A program made the translations under genes and the position numbers. From Diphasiastrum complanatum (Eukaryota > Streptophyta > Lycopodiopsida > Lycopodiales > Lycopodiaceae), in contig MU831906.1 in assembly GCA_029204225.1 (NCBI GenBank), positions 33,290 through 97,289 of the forward strand: a DNA stretch of 64,000 nt, written 5' to 3'. This document shows positions 19,689 through 31,641 of this stretch, one piece after another; positions within the stretch are counted from its first letter, which is position 1; every line of letters begins with the position of its first letter. The notes under the pieces were generated by a model. That model was not told the origin of the DNA. It did not search any database and was given only the letters and a program-made list of their open reading frames with translations.

Positions 19689-22600
19689 ATGACCACTCCT
19701 CAGGGACCTGATCAACCCCAGGAGAGAGGCTTCGACGAACTTGAAACAGAAGCCTTGGCTTACAGAAAAGGGAAGGAACCTATGGAAGTAGAAGAACAGG
19801 AACAGTTCGCCGAAGAACTCGACGAACTGGTTACCAAGGAGCAGTTCCTCCAATTGGTAACAGAGGTGGATGAACTGAAACTGGCATTAGCCAATTTCAA
19901 GTCCAGTGTGGACGACTCGTTCGCTGAACTCAAAAACTTGATTTTGAGTTCCGCGAAAGGAAGCCTTCCCTCCACTTCTCAGTTATCCCCTTCTCCACTT
20001 CCATCAGTTTCGGGTGAGACTTTACGGTCTCACCCCAGTGTTTTTAAAGATTTAAAGCCTCCTACTTTTAATGGGGAAGAGAAGGATAGAAATGCAGATA
20101 TTCTACAAACCTTCCTCAGCAAATGGAAGAACATTCATGCTCTTAAACAGACCCCTGACCATTTGCAAGCAATTGAGGCCAGTCTTTCTTTAGGGCCTAT
20201 GGCCTATAAGTGGTGGTTAAATCTCCAGGAGACTGGGCAGACTCCCCGGTCATGGAAAGCTTTTGAAGAAGCTTTCCTAAGAGAATTTCTACCAGAGAAT
20301 GAACTTGATAGAGCCTGGGAAGCCTGGGAAAGAACAGTAATGGACAAGTCCCTCATCCAATATATCTCGCAGTATCGAGAGGCAATTTTAAAGATTAAAA
20401 ATATGGATGACTATCAAAAAATCAGAGGATTTGTCCGTGGCCTCAAAGATGAATATAAAGTAGAGGTCCAGAGAAACTCGCCTACTACCCTTGAGCAAGC
20501 TCTCAGATATGCTCAAATCTATGATGATTCAGTGGGTAGGAAGAGAGCGAGACAGCAACCACTTTCTGAGCAGCTTCCTCAAAAAGACTTTCAATTTAAA
20601 AAGAAATTTTTAAAAAGAAAGAAAGAAGATAAATTTAAAGGTGAAGCTCCTCAGAAACGCCCTTCACTCATACAGCCCTTAAAACCAGATGATTTTGAGA
20701 AAGCCAAACAAGAACGTTTGTGCTTTGTGTGTATGGGCAAGGGACACACAGTCAGACAGTGTCCCAAGGGGCCTTTCACTAAAAAAGATAAGAAAGATAA
20801 AAAACAAGTTCATCTTGTTCAGACTGTATGTTTCCCCAGTGACTCGGCAGCTTCCGAGATCAAAGTGTATCATGAAGATCATGAACACTGTTGCCAGCTG
20901 ACCTCTGCAATGCTAGCGAGACCCTTCAGCTTTGGGCCGCATGACCTAGTACGTATGCATGGGAAAGTTGGTAACCAGTCAGTAAGAGTCATGGTTGATG
21001 ATGGGGCAACCCATAATTTCATCAACCACACCCTGGTTAAAAAGCTTAAACTACCAGAAGTACCTAGTCAGCATAGGTACATAGTTTCATTAGCTAGGGG
21101 TGAAGATAAAAAAATATGGGAAACTATGGTAAGTAAGTTAAATCTTGGTATTCAGGGGTACCAAGATCAAATAAACTTTCAGATAATGCACCTGGATCGA
21201 ACAGACATTGTTCTCGGGAGAGATTGGCTCTACAGTTTAGGACCTTCCCTCCACAGAAACTATCAGGAGAACACCCTCAGCTTTCAGTATAAAGGCCGAG
21301 AGATCCAGTTGCATGGGGAGCATGATGTTCCCAACAGCCCTATGGTCTGCAGTTCAGAGCTCTGTCAGCTAATCGGAGACGAAGACCATCAGGTATTCTT
21401 ATGTGACTTTCAGTTTATTCCTGAAGTTTCTATTTCCAGTTCTATTCAGCAGAAAATCAGTAAATTAGAAACTTTATTGTCTAAATTTAAAGATGTTTTT
21501 CCTGAAGATTTGCCACATGGTTTACCACCTAGCAGAGAGGTAGATCATGTAATAAACCTAGTACCAGGTACAGCACCTGTTTCTAAACCTCCGTATCGGG
21601 TCAGCCGAACAGAGGATGAAGAAATAACTAGGCAGTTAACAGACTATCTTGGGAAAGGCCAAATTCAGACCAGTAGTTCACCATGGGCCTCACCAGTCCT
21701 ATTGGTGAAAAAGGAGGGGTCTATGCGTCTTTGCGTAGATTACAGAGCCCTCAATAAAGTCACAATTAAGAATAAATACCCTATGCCTCGGGCAGACGAG
21801 TTGTTTGATCAACTCGACGGGGCTAAGTTTTTCAGTAAAATAGACCTCAGATCGGGATATCATCAAGTCCGTATAAAATCGGAAGATGTCTCGAAAACAG
21901 CTTTTAGGACTCGTCACGGTCATTATGAGTTTAAGGTGATGCCATTTGGGCTCACAAATGCTCCAGCTACCTTTATGACCTTGATGAACAGTGTCCTCAG
22001 ACCATACTTGGGTAAATTTGTAGTCGTATTTTTAGATGACATCCTCGTTTACAGCAAAACCAGGAAGGAGCATCTAAAACACCTCAGAAAGGTGTTTCGA
22101 CTGCTCAGAAAGCATAAGCTTTATGCTAAACAATCCAAGTGTGAATTCTTCGTTGAAGAAGTAGCATATTTGGGTCACATTATCTCTTCAGATGGGATTA
22201 AGATGGACCCAAATAAGGTTAAAGCCATACTCAGTTGGCTGAGACCTCAGAATATTTTGGAACTTCAAATCTTTCTTGGTCTGGCGGGATATTACAGACG
22301 ATTTGTCAAGGAATATGCTCAGATAGCAGTCCCTATGACAAATCTCCTTAAAGGGAAGGGAAAGGAGTTCATTTGGGAGTCCGCACAACAGGAGAGCTTT
22401 GATGCTCTCAAAACAGCCTTAGCTACAGCACCAGTTTTAAAGGTCGTCGACCCCAATCAGCCATTTGTGGTCGAAACAGATGCTAGCGACTTTGCAGTAG
22501 GTGCTGTACTAACTCAGGGTGGACGACCAGTTGCCTTCGAGAGTAAAAAACTCGAGCCAGCACAGACTAGGTATAGTGCCTATGAAAAGGAACTCTTTTC

Positions 22601-24473
22601 TATAGTCCATGCCCTTAAGACTTGGAGGCATTATTTGTATGGTGCCAACTTTGAGGTCCTGACAGACCATGAGAGTCTCAGATACCTTTGCAATCAACCT
22701 GAGCTTAGAGGTCGGAAAGCTCGTTGGGCAGAGTTGATGCAAGAGTTTGACATGTCTATCAGATATAGGCGTGGAAAATTCAATACAGTAGCAGATGCCC
22801 TTAGCAGAATGCCTATGATAAACGAGCTGAGTTTTACTCAGATTCGTAATGAGTTACTCGAGTCCTTGAGAGGGAAATGCCAGCATGATGCATTCTTCTC
22901 TATTATCTGGAACTCAGTCCAGAACAGACAGTTACAGACTCCAGAACCAGTTCCCGGGGCTGGTGCCAGTTCATCCAAGAATACGGCAGCTTCCGTTGAG
23001 GATGATGATGAGTCCGAGTATACGTCGTCAGATGACGTTGAGGATTCTGAGCCTGTATTACCCAAGCAAACCCCAGTGGTTGAGGGTCAGTTGACTCAAG
23101 GATTCAAATGGAAACAGTATTCCATTCAGGATGAGTACTTGCTCTATAGAGATAGAGTATGTGTCCCCAATTCAGAGGATTATAGGCAGCAGGTCCTATA
23201 TGAATGTCATGACAATCCTAGCGCGGGACACCCAGGCATACAGAAGACCTATGAGCTTCTTCGTAGGCAATTTTTCTGGCCCAGTATGAAAAAGGACGTC
23301 CACCAGTATGTAACCAGTTGCCAGAAATGTCAAGTAAATAAAGCAGAGCGTTTAAAGGCAGGAGGGTTGTTGCATCCCTTAGAAATACCAGCTGGTAAAT
23401 GGGAGAGTATCTCCATGGATTTTATAGTAGGCCTGCCTAAAACCCAAAAGGGTAATGACGCTATATGGGTCACAGTTGACCGTCTGACCAAAATGGCTCA
23501 TTTTATTCCGACCAAAACAACCGTTAGAGCTCCAGAGTTAGCGAGGTTGTTTGTAGACGGGCTATTTAAATTGTACGGTCTACCTTCCGGCATAGTCAGC
23601 GACCGGGACAGTAAGTTTACTGGAAATTTTTGGAAGGCAGTATTCCATCATCTCCATACTAAACTTAATATGAGTACCACCGACCATCCACAGACGGACG
23701 GTCAAACAGAAAGGGTAAATCAAGTGCTGGAGGATATGCTTCGTGCATACGTCAGCAAGAGGCAGACTAATTGGGAGGAGTATCTCTCGATATTAGAGTT
23801 TGCTTACAACAGTACCAAACATTCAGCTACGGGATACAGCCCATTTATGCTGATGTACGGTTTTCAACCACGCTCACCCACAGCTGTAGGGTTTAAACAA
23901 GAAAAGGTTGAAGCAGCCAGAAACTTTTTAGAAGACCTAAACCAGATGATAGAACATGCTAAGCGTAGCATTAGACAATCCCAGGATCGAGCCAGGCATT
24001 ATGCAGATCCACACAGACGGGATGTGCAGTTCTCCACTGGTGAGAAAGTCTACTTGAGAGTCCCAGTTGACTCTAAAACCCTCAAATCAGGAGTGTGTGC
24101 TAAGTTGTCTCCAAGGTATTGTGGTCCCTTTACCATCAGTAGGAGACTAGGCGAGGTCACCTATGAACTAGAACTCCCACACAGCAGTAAGGTTTTTCCA
24201 GTTTTTCATGTAAGTCAGTTACGAAAAGCCTTAACCAGATCAGATAATCTGGTAGGGGACAGTGTTCTAGTTCTCCCATTGGATCCTCAACAACCTCCAC
24301 ATGAACCAGAGGAAATTCTTGATAGTAGAGAGACGCAGACTCGTCATACTCTATACCGAGAATATCTGGTTAAGTGGAATGATCAGCCTGTTGAGAATGC
24401 CACTTGGGAAAGAGGCAGCGTCCTTCGCAAGATTTTTCCAGACTTTGTCTTAGAGGACCAAGACGATTCTTAA
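19689..24473 (+). CDS. Gag-Pol polyprotein of chromovirus B1, 1594 aa, intact
   Basis: One frame from ATG ([10 protein letters not shown]) to TAA. Approximate residues: gag 1-340 with a W-rich capsid-like region, CCHC knuckle C-x2-C-x4-H-x4-C at 345-358, protease with VDDGATHNF at 435-445, RT with [10 protein letters not shown] near 680 and FLDD near 781, RNase H with ETDAS near 927. Integrase follows, with HHCC (ECHDN...GHPG...CQKC) at 1170-1215 and catalytic MDF ~1242, SDRD ~1303 and QTER ~1342. A chromodomain (REYLVKW..ATWERG) lies at 1540-1576. The protein makes virus-like particles, copies the RNA and integrates the DNA, probably steered by the chromodomain. The protease triad reads DDG, not DSG/DTG, also in the sister copy. 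Confidence 0.95.
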   Translation: MTTPQGPDQPQERGFDELETEALAYRKGKEPMEVEEQEQFAEELDELVTKEQFLQLVTEVDELKLALANFKSSVDDSFAELKNLILSSAKGSLPSTSQLSPSPLPSVSGETLRSHPSVFKDLKPPTFNGEEKDRNADILQTFLSKWKNIHALKQTPDHLQAIEASLSLGPMAYKWWLNLQETGQTPRSWKAFEEAFLREFLPENELDRAWEAWERTVMDKSLIQYISQYREAILKIKNMDDYQKIRGFVRGLKDEYKVEVQRNSPTTLEQALRYAQIYDDSVGRKRARQQPLSEQLPQKDFQFKKKFLKRKKEDKFKGEAPQKRPSLIQPLKPDDFEKAKQERLCFVCMGKGHTVRQCPKGPFTKKDKKDKKQVHLVQTVCFPSDSAASEIKVYHEDHEHCCQLTSAMLARPFSFGPHDLVRMHGKVGNQSVRVMVDDGATHNFINHTLVKKLKLPEVPSQHRYIVSLARGEDKKIWETMVSKLNLGIQGYQDQINFQIMHLDRTDIVLGRDWLYSLGPSLHRNYQENTLSFQYKGREIQLHGEHDVPNSPMVCSSELCQLIGDEDHQVFLCDFQFIPEVSISSSIQQKISKLETLLSKFKDVFPEDLPHGLPPSREVDHVINLVPGTAPVSKPPYRVSRTEDEEITRQLTDYLGKGQIQTSSSPWASPVLLVKKEGSMRLCVDYRALNKVTIKNKYPMPRADELFDQLDGAKFFSKIDLRSGYHQVRIKSEDVSKTAFRTRHGHYEFKVMPFGLTNAPATFMTLMNSVLRPYLGKFVVVFLDDILVYSKTRKEHLKHLRKVFRLLRKHKLYAKQSKCEFFVEEVAYLGHIISSDGIKMDPNKVKAILSWLRPQNILELQIFLGLAGYYRRFVKEYAQIAVPMTNLLKGKGKEFIWESAQQESFDALKTALATAPVLKVVDPNQPFVVETDASDFAVGAVLTQGGRPVAFESKKLEPAQTRYSAYEKELFSIVHALKTWRHYLYGANFEVLTDHESLRYLCNQPELRGRKARWAELMQEFDMSIRYRRGKFNTVADALSRMPMINELSFTQIRNELLESLRGKCQHDAFFSIIWNSVQNRQLQTPEPVPGAGASSSKNTAASVEDDDESEYTSSDDVEDSEPVLPKQTPVVEGQLTQGFKWKQYSIQDEYLLYRDRVCVPNSEDYRQQVLYECHDNPSAGHPGIQKTYELLRRQFFWPSMKKDVHQYVTSCQKCQVNKAERLKAGGLLHPLEIPAGKWESISMDFIVGLPKTQKGNDAIWVTVDRLTKMAHFIPTKTTVRAPELARLFVDGLFKLYGLPSGIVSDRDSKFTGNFWKAVFHHLHTKLNMSTTDHPQTDGQTERVNQVLEDMLRAYVSKRQTNWEEYLSILEFAYNSTKHSATGYSPFMLMYGFQPRSPTAVGFKQEKVEAARNFLEDLNQMIEHAKRSIRQSQDRARHYADPHRRDVQFSTGEKVYLRVPVDSKTLKSGVCAKLSPRYCGPFTISRRLGEVTYELELPHSSKVFPVFHVSQLRKALTRSDNLVGDSVLVLPLDPQQPPHEPEEILDSRETQTRHTLYREYLVKWNDQPVENATWERGSVLRKIFPDFVLEDQDDS

Positions 24474-24484
24474 GGGGGAGGGAG
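24471..24484 (+). other. Polypurine tract of chromovirus B1
   Basis: AAGGGGGAGGGAG directly precedes the 3' LTR and overlaps the gag-pol stop region, as usual for plus-strand priming. Confidence 0.9.
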
Positions 24485-24842
24485 TGTTACGAGCTCGTAA
24501 CCAGTGCCAAACCCTAGAGAACACCGATAGGTCAGATACCACAGTCAGGGTCGTGTCCAGTGTACATGACCAACAGGGCAAGACAGTGTGAGTAGTGTGC
24601 CCCAGCACGGTCCATAGCTATGGCGGGCCTATCACAGCCTAGGGACCCTGTCAGCAGGATAGGGCCCCCAGTTGGGTCCCGACGTGCAGTCGGCCACGTC
24701 AGTGCCACATGGCCGACACTTGGCAGTTGCATGCTACCAGTCCTCACACTGGGCTAGGAGGGGCTTACTCTATATCAGGGAGTAGGCAAGGTTGGGTGGA
24801 TCAGTTAGTGTTTGCCCTACTGTGGTGTTAGGATCTATTACA
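24485..24842 (+). repeat. 3' LTR of chromovirus B1
   Basis: Same length and ends as the 5' LTR, with two substitutions. Followed at once by the AGGTG target duplication and LINE sequence. Confidence 0.95.
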
Positions 24843-26735
24843 AGGTGGAACTACGAATTCTACTAAGATAATCTTGTGCGGGACAAAGGGTTTAGCCGTA
24901 TCATCTATGATAACATAAGGACCTGTAGGCGTGAGATACTGGCCCAATCAACTGAGGTGAGCCCTGGGCACCATGCCTATGCAACATATAATGCTGTGGG
25001 GGAGACAAAAGTATCAAATAACCGACACTTACTCGGGGCGTCCCGAATAAATCTCTGAAAGCAAACTCGCTCAAGCTGGACCAAGGAGGCATGTCCCTTC
25101 CCAAGTCTGGCTGTAGCTACATGTCTCATACCAAATATAGGACCAGTGAAAAGAACCCCAAGATAGGTGTAGGATGACACAATTTCCAACGGCTATCCAT
25201 CTAGAAAAAGCTCCTGTGGCTGCATGAAAGCCCTGGAAGTGTTGAAGACCATAACTTTGGTCTTCTCAATGTTAATCTGCAAACCCCATCTAGTGCAGAA
25301 ACCATGAAGATTGTCCAACTATCTCTGTAATCTCCCTCTAGTCGAAGATACTAAAGCAACATCATCTGCATATAGGAGAATGGCAATCAAAAGATCTCCA
25401 AGTCGGCGACCTGTACCACCCCTCTGCTCATGACTCTCTCAAGCTCATCATCAATATATAGTCCGAATAATGTAGGTGAAAGGGAGCAACCCCGTTTCAC
25501 CTCGATGGTGCTCCATATATGCTCTGAGAGGCCAGTGTCACCCCGAAAGCATCCAAGAACTCGCTCATAAAGTGCCATCACGGCTAGAACTGTGTCAGTG
25601 GAGAAGCCAAGATCACGTAGTCGCTGGATGAGAAGAAAGCGTGGAATAGAATCAAAGGATTTCCTGAAGTCAACAAAGCAACAGTAAACCCTCTATCTCC
25701 TATGCCTGGCCTCCTCATTGATAGCTCGAAGAGTGAAGACATGATCTGTGGTAGAGTGGTGAGCATGAATGCCAGCCTGGCCCAATGCATGTAGTCTCCT
25801 GGTCTCAGCCTCAGAGCTGATCGCTGACTAAAGTATAGTACCATAAAGCTTCGCTATGATATGGCCATTCATGATAGCACAATAGTTACCAGGATTCATG
25901 GGGTTACCATTTTTGTGGATGGATTGGATGATATTAGTACACCAGGAGTGGGGGAAGCCCGAGACGACAACGCGATTAAGCAAAGTGGCTAGAGTGGGTG
26001 AGAGTAGGTTTGCAGCATGGATCAGAAGTTCTGTTTCAAGCTCTTCCTTGTCTCTAGTGCGGTGGGTCTTCATTCTCTTTATGGCCTCAATGACCATATA
26101 AGAGGTGAAGAAGGTGAATTCACATGGGTGGGGGGAGATGGAAATGGGTGAGTCAGTAGGTATGGTGTATAGTGAGGTGGCATAGGTGGACCAGACCTGT
26201 AGGTCGTCAAGAAGAGGGGGAGGAGCATGAGGGATAAGTGCACGCCATAAGGAACCTGTAGAGGAACTAGATAGGGAAGCAACAAGGCTTCTCCCCTTTT
26301 GCTCTTCTTAGGCTGGCTTTTTGCGACGGAGTGTACGATGGAGAGATCGACGAACAATGGGTAGAATGAGTGGATCATGTGTGCGTGTGTGTGTAACACG
26401 GAGATGTAGTGAATGGCACTCATCATCAGAACACGGAGGCCGAGCAAGGCGAGCTGGTGTGATTGCGTGTCAGTAGGGTGTGGATGGAAAGGAAACTGAG
26501 GCAACTGTGTGAAGTGACGTGGTAAGGAAACGGGCTTGTGACTCCAATGGGCTATCGTGCGAGAAGTGATGGAGTAAAGAAGTAAGGGCTTCCCGGTAAG
26601 TCTCATTGTAGCGGTGAGCGAAGGTATATCTGGGAGCACGATCGATGGAAGAACGAGGTGGGGTGAAGTTGGGACAAAGCCCAAGTGGAAGGATAAAAAG
26701 GAGTGATCAGAGAGGGTTGGTGGGAATGACCTCGA
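24843..26735 (-). pseudogene. LINE A6 ORF2 remnant (endonuclease end to RT)
   Basis: From 26735 downwards on the minus strand: the LSDHSFLSF end of the endonuclease, a frameshifted linker (26684-26079), RT start VIEAIKRMKTH (26097), a HIIAKLYGTIL block, then frame changes, EVKRGCSLSPTLFGLYID (about 25500) and the post-RT SSYTYLGVLFTGP region to VEFVVPP at 24843. The GVKQGC block is altered to EVKRGC and many stops occur. The 5' end is truncated and abuts a gypsy relic near 26735. Its continuation is at 18451-18527. Confidence 0.75.
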
Positions 26736-28930
26736 AGTGTGATATCTGTGTGGACTATTGAGGTTTAAACAAGATAACGGTTAAGCATCGATATCCTATG
26801 CCACGTGTAGATGATCTGCTTGATGACTTGTCAGGTGCCACTGTGCTCAGTAAAATAGACCTAAAGAGTGGATACCATCAAGTCAGAGTTCGTGGAGAGG
26901 ATGTACACAAGCCTGCCTTCGGAGCTCAGTTCGGTCACTATGAGTATCTTGTGATGCCAAATCAGCTACATTCATGATGATGATGAATGCTATGCTCAGA
27001 CCGTATATGGGTAAGTTTGTCGTAAACTTTGTTGAGACATTTTGACTTACAGTGCAAGTGAGGTCAAGCATTTGACTCACCTTAGAACTGTGTTGTCTAC
27101 TTTGAGGGAGAACACTTTATTTGCCAATAGTAAAAAACGTGAATTGTTTAAAAAGGAAATAGAGTATGTTGGTCATATAGTGTCTGCTGATGGCGTTAGA
27201 CCAGATTCTAAGAGGGTTGTTGTGATCGTTGCGTGGCCTGTGCCAGTTGATTTGATAGCACTCTGTTCTTTTTTTGGATTGGCAGTATTTTATAGAAAAT
27301 ATCTTAAGAGGTGCTCTATTGCAGCACCTTTGACTGATTTGACTCAAAAAAATAGATTTGGTGAGTGAATAGAACTGTAGCAAGCAAGCTTTGATCAGTT
27401 GAAGCAAGCTATTGCTGAGTGTGTCACTCTAAAGATTGTAGACCCTATGTTATAGATACGAATGTGAGTGACATTGCTGTGGGAGCAGTTCTGATGCAAA
27501 AGGGTAGGCCTATGGCCTTTGAGAGCAAGAAGCTTAACCTTGCACAGATTATCCAACTCATGCAAATAAGTTGTATGCCATAGGCATGCATTAAAGGCAT
27601 GGAGGCATTATTTGTATGGATTGGAATTTGAGGTATTCACTGATCATGATACCTTGAGATACTTTTATAAGCAGCCAGACCTTAGAGGCCGGCAAGCCAA
27701 ATGGTCTGAGCTCATGCAAGAATTCCTAATGGAGATTTGGTACAAGAAAGGTGCCGAGAATCGTGTGGCAGATGCCCTATCTCGTGTGGTGTATCAGATG
27801 TCGTTTGTAGTCATTGACAATGACTTACTGTTTGAGATAAGAAAGGCTTAGCAGGAAGATCCTCATTGTAAAATAGTAGAACATGAGGTTAGTCATGGCC
27901 ATGCAGAGTCTCAAGAGGAGAGCTCTTCTACCTTCTTATCTTAAGTATTCCATAGAAGATGGAATAGTGATGAGAAATGGCAAGGCTCTTATTCCAGCTT
28001 GTGAGGTGCTACAAAAGAGGAGGGGCGTCTTTGTCACAATAGCCCTAGTGCCGGTCATCCTGGTGTGGATAGGACCTATTAGTTGATACGACATAACTTT
28101 TGGTGGTCTAAGCTTAAGAAAGAAGTAAACCATTATGTGACATATTGTTTTAAGTGTCAAGTTAATAAGGCTGAAAGGATTAAAGTTCTTGGATTGTTAC
28201 GCCCGTTATCTATACCAAAAGGGAGATGGGAGAGTACTTCCATGAACTTTATTACATGTTTACCATGTACGCAGCAACAACATAATGCTATCCTAGTTGT
28301 GGTTGGTAGACTCACTAAAATGGCTCATTTTATCTCAACTAATAATAAGATTGATGCACCTGGTACGACTGATTTGTTTATACAGCATGTATTCAGACTT
28401 CATGGATTACCTAGATCCATTGTGTCTGATAGGGATTCTCGTTTTATTGGCAATTTTTGGATTGCATTATATGAGAAGTTAGAGGTGCAGTTGGGAGTGA
28501 GTAGTTCTGATCATCCTGAAACGGATGGGCAGACTGAGAGAGTTAATCAAGTTTTGGACGACATGCTTGGGGCATATGTGAGTGAAAGGCCAACGCAATG
28601 GGAACGTTACCTACCATTGTTGGAGTTTGCCTATAATGATAAAAAGGATGCATCTACGAAGATGAGTCCTTTCAAGCTAAACTATGGTTTTAGACCAGCT
28701 AGTCCAGTTACTGTAGGTTTGCCTCATAAGACACCTAGTGCTATGGAAATCACATGCAACAAATGTTGGAGTTAGCAAAGGAAAATGTAAGAATGGCAAT
28801 GGATCGGGCAAAGACGTATGCCGATCTGGATCATATGCCAAAAGGAGACATGGTGTTTCTCAGGATTCCAAAGGACTCGAAAGTGTTATAAGTTGTCACC
28901 CAAATATTGTGGACCTTGGAATTCTGTGGG
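26736..28930 (+). pseudogene. Decayed Ty3-gypsy pol B2 (RT to integrase)
   Basis: It starts inside the RT (a VDYRGLNK-like stretch, then [17 protein letters not shown] and [13 protein letters not shown], across frame changes). It continues with the YVGHIVSADGVRPD region (27042-27368), RNase H end with TDHDTLRYFYKQPDLRGR and ADALS (27612-27851), and an integrase frame (28083-28775). In the integrase the first catalytic Asp is replaced (SMNF for SMDF), while SDRD and QTER remain. It ends near KYCGPW at about 28920. A different family from B1/B3. Not functional. Confidence 0.8.
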
Positions 28931-29104
28931 CAATTCTGTTGGGTAATTCTGTGTATTTACTTAGAGTTTTGTGAGCTTGTGTGCAATACTAGATAGGAAC
29001 TGTCTCATATACTGATGAGTAACTGAAGGGAAATTAGTGATACAAAGACCAAATAACTCAAGGAGGAGGTGAGATGCCTGAGAAAACCATGACAATTGGT
29101 AGCT
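28931..29104. other. No gene recognised
   Basis: Short AT-rich linker between the gypsy relic and the dispersed repeat. Nothing identifiable. Confidence 0.4.
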
Positions 29105-29365
29105 CTAAGTCCGTAGTAAAAGTTCTGATCTCCAAGCCTTAAGTCCACGTGTTTTTTGGCCCCAATTGTGAAGTGATCTGTAGGCATCCAGTTGAGTGGG
29201 TTTAGGGCTACACTGCATTTCTTTATGCTTGTTGAGACTCCTACACCAGCAGGTTGGCCTGTTTTGTCCGTGGTGGAAGCTTCCAATTCCATGTCCTAAT
29301 CCTATGTGTTTTTTGGCCATCACTTTGATATAATTTGTAGGCATCCGATTGTGGTGCTACATTGT
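29105..29365 (-). repeat. Two inverted copies of the repeat seen at 3.1-3.8 kb
   Basis: Units at about 29108-29215 and 29269-29365 read, on the minus strand, AATTGGATGCCTACA-like, GGCC-AAAAAACACATAGGATTAGG-like and GGAAGCTTCCACCACGG-like blocks. The TTTAGGGCTACACTGCAT word at 29198-29215 also matches the 3547-3562 area inverted. Confidence 0.6.
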
Positions 29366-29729
29366 ATGGCTTAGTTCACATCCATGCATATTACAATAGG
29401 AGGCTTTAACGACAAGTCCTTTCCATCCCATGACTTCCTTGATAGCAGATGCACCATATGTGTCATTAGATCCTACCAGAGAGGGGGGGGAGATGTCTAG
29501 CATCTAACACTCCACATTTAGACACACCCACAACCCACCCATCCGTGGGGCATACTAGAGCACGAGTGGCCTATGTACAGTAGAAGACGGGTTAGGTCCA
29601 CTCACCAGTGGACCCTAGAGCATTGTGGGTGGCAGAGAGAGCTGTGTGCCCAGTGTACCCAATAGGTTGTTGATTTTTATACAAGTATGGCAGTCGCTTT
29701 GCCATTGCTAGCACCTAGGCATTCATGGA
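29366..29729. other. No gene recognised; possibly 5' part of a hAT relic
   Basis: Only short frames occur. A G-run (GAGAGGGGGGGGAG) lies near 29480. It immediately precedes sequence with hAT transposase similarity, but carries no motif of its own. Confidence 0.35.
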
Positions 29730-30960
29730 GCTTGTGTCTCTAGTCGCATTAGTAGACTCTACGTGGAGACCTCCTAAGAGAGACGCATTGTGAGGGAGCA
29801 TGCTCCGTTAGGAGGAGGATACCATCACGTGGGAGTTGAGTTCTATTTGCATAGTGCAATGGAGGTAAGAATCTTGCCTTCTTAAAGCTTTTGCATATGT
29901 TTCATTTAGCAAGTATCGTTGTTTTTGCATATGGCTGGGATTTGTTGTGATAGGTATGGATGCATGATATTGAGTGATGGATGGATTGACATTTGTCGGC
30001 GATCCATCATCAATATCCTGGTTTCTTGCTTGCTTGGCATAGCCTTCTTGTGTGGCCTGGATGCCACTCGAGGTGGTGTCACACCATTGAGTTCATATTC
30101 GAGGTAGTCAGCACTTTCATTGATGAGATTGGGAAGCAAGATGTGGTTCAAATTGTCAAAGACAATGCCACCAACTGCACATAGATGGGAGAGATTCTAA
30201 TGAGGGAGGGCGCCAGCATCGTGTGGACAACATGTGCTGCACATTGTATTGATCTCCTCATCGACGACCTTTGTGCACTTGCATGTCAAGTATAATTTTC
30301 TTCACTTGTTGTACCAACCTTTATGCTTAACGTGTTGCTCTTAGCGCCTAATCCTTTTGGGCCATTCTCTAAAGTTTTTGTTGGATGTTTGTGTTGCAAA
30401 TCACTTCTCAGGCCATGCGAATGGCCACTTCGTCACTAGAAAGAACCTAACGCCCACTGGCTTTGCCTACTAATTCTTGGTTTTGGAGCGACTACTAGCA
30501 GTATGAGACCATTTACGGAGCATGGTTGCTACTGATGGCCTCTAGGACTTCAGAAGTATCAGTATAAATGTGGTGCATTTCTAGACCACCATGTTTGAAG
30601 AAAGTTTTGGACATGGGCACCGCAGCTTGTGGGGATCCTACAACCCATTTTCTATGTGTTGCGCCTAGTAGACCTTGAGGGGTGCACTATCAGTCTCATC
30701 TATGAGTTCGTGGACTACATCGGCGACGGGATTCAGTTGTTGGACTTGGATGCAAATAGGTAGGACTCTAATATCTTGTATAACTAGCATAGTCATTGCT
30801 GCTGCTCCGTATGTGCTTAGTAGGTGCTCTCGCTCAAGCGCGATAACTACCATACATGGGGCAATGCCCATGGATTGCCCATCTGGCTTGGTGAAACCAA
30901 GAAAATGTGACTCGATTCTCGCCATGGTGCTGCAAAAGGTACCACCATGATATAAACAAT
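29730..30960 (+). pseudogene. hAT-family transposase relic (DUF659 region)
   Basis: Pieces in several frames match plant hAT-like proteins. STWRPPKRDAL and EEDTITWE lie near 29750-29830. GCMILSDGWID..RRSIINILVSCLLG and VQIVKDNATN follow at 29960-30180, then TTCAAHCIDLLIDDL near 30225-30270. The order LSDGW, DNA(T/S)N, CAAHC.D matches the DUF659 domain with two of the catalytic acidic positions. Weaker similarity (VDLEGCTISLIYEFVD, about 30665-30720) continues to about 30.96 kb. Stops and frameshifts are frequent. It would have moved DNA by cut-and-paste. Confidence 0.65.
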
Positions 30961-31584
30961 GCCATGTGTTCACTTCAAGTTGCAAAACCTACTGTCTCCC
31001 TCCAAGAGATCCACCTCTACCCGTGCCTCGTCCTGACACAGGCATGGCTATAGAGACATTATTGATTGTTTTGGTCCCTTACAGGTAAGTGTAGCCCTTT
31101 CCCTAGCTCGTGGGCCTTCAAACAATGTAAATAGACCTGAAGGCCTCGTTATCGGTATTCAATTGGTGACATTATTAACTCTTGGTTAAGTTAGACAAAG
31201 TTGCTCAATATAGCATCTAGTTCAGTTGGATACTTGCAAAAATCATTGTTCTCCCAATTAATCTGTTTGGTTTTCAATGCTGTGTTAGTATTTGGATTCT
31301 CCTCTCTTTGTGTATTTTTGTTGTGATATTTTGTTGATAAAAGTAGCTGCATTCCCTCTAAGGAAAACCTTTTACATTGTCACTCTCTTAGTGTATACAA
31401 CAATTTGAAGACAAAGGTTTTATTCAGATGAGATTTTTATAATTATGTTACTAGGTGCTTTTAGAAAAAGTCTAAGGGACACGTTATTTTGATTATGAAA
31501 AAGCTTTTTTTCTACAAAATGTTCGACGTGAATGGATATTTCAAATTATTGACTTCTCATTATGTTGTGTGTTCAACTTTGCAG
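30961..31584. other. Intron sequence, no gene recognised
   Basis: AT-rich, with a pyrimidine-rich stretch leading into the acceptor TTTGCAG at 31578-31584. Confidence 0.5.
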
Positions 31585-31641
31585 GGGGTATTGATACAAA
31601 AAGTAGCACCAACTGCACCTTCTTATGATGTGCTTCAAAAG
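31585..31641 (+). CDS. DEG/DegP-type protease, small internal exon
   Basis: This 57-nt, in-phase exon lies between a CTTTGCAG acceptor and an AAAAG|GTTTAG donor. Its 19 residues, GVLIQKVAPTAPSYDVLQK, match the start of PDZ1 in plant DEG proteins (GVLVRRVEPT....VLKEGD type). It joins the exon at 6623-6705 without a phase change and runs straight into GDVILRFDG of the next exon. Although very short, both splice signals and the perfect continuity make it convincing. It is flanked by introns of about 24.9 and 5.3 kb. Confidence 0.85.

Larger units (their letters stand above)
18528..24842 (+). mobile_element. Intact Ty3-gypsy chromovirus B1, 6.3 kb
   Basis: LTRs at 18528-18885 and 24485-24842 (358 bp each) differ at only two positions by my comparison. 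PBS, one uninterrupted gag-pol frame and a polypurine tract are all present. The 5-bp target duplication AGGTG flanks it at 18523-18527 and 24843-24847. It sits in a LINE ORF2. Everything needed for autonomous retrotransposition appears present. Confidence 0.95.
6706..31584 (+). other. 24.9-kb intron of the DEG protease gene, filled with transposons
   Basis: It lies between two exons that join in frame (reading ..PSQK then GVLIQKVAPTA..). It contains the LINE array, an intact chromovirus, decayed gypsy and hAT relics. All these elements are therefore intronic insertions if the gene is expressed as read. The LINEs are antisense and the gypsy elements sense to the gene. Confidence 0.7.
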
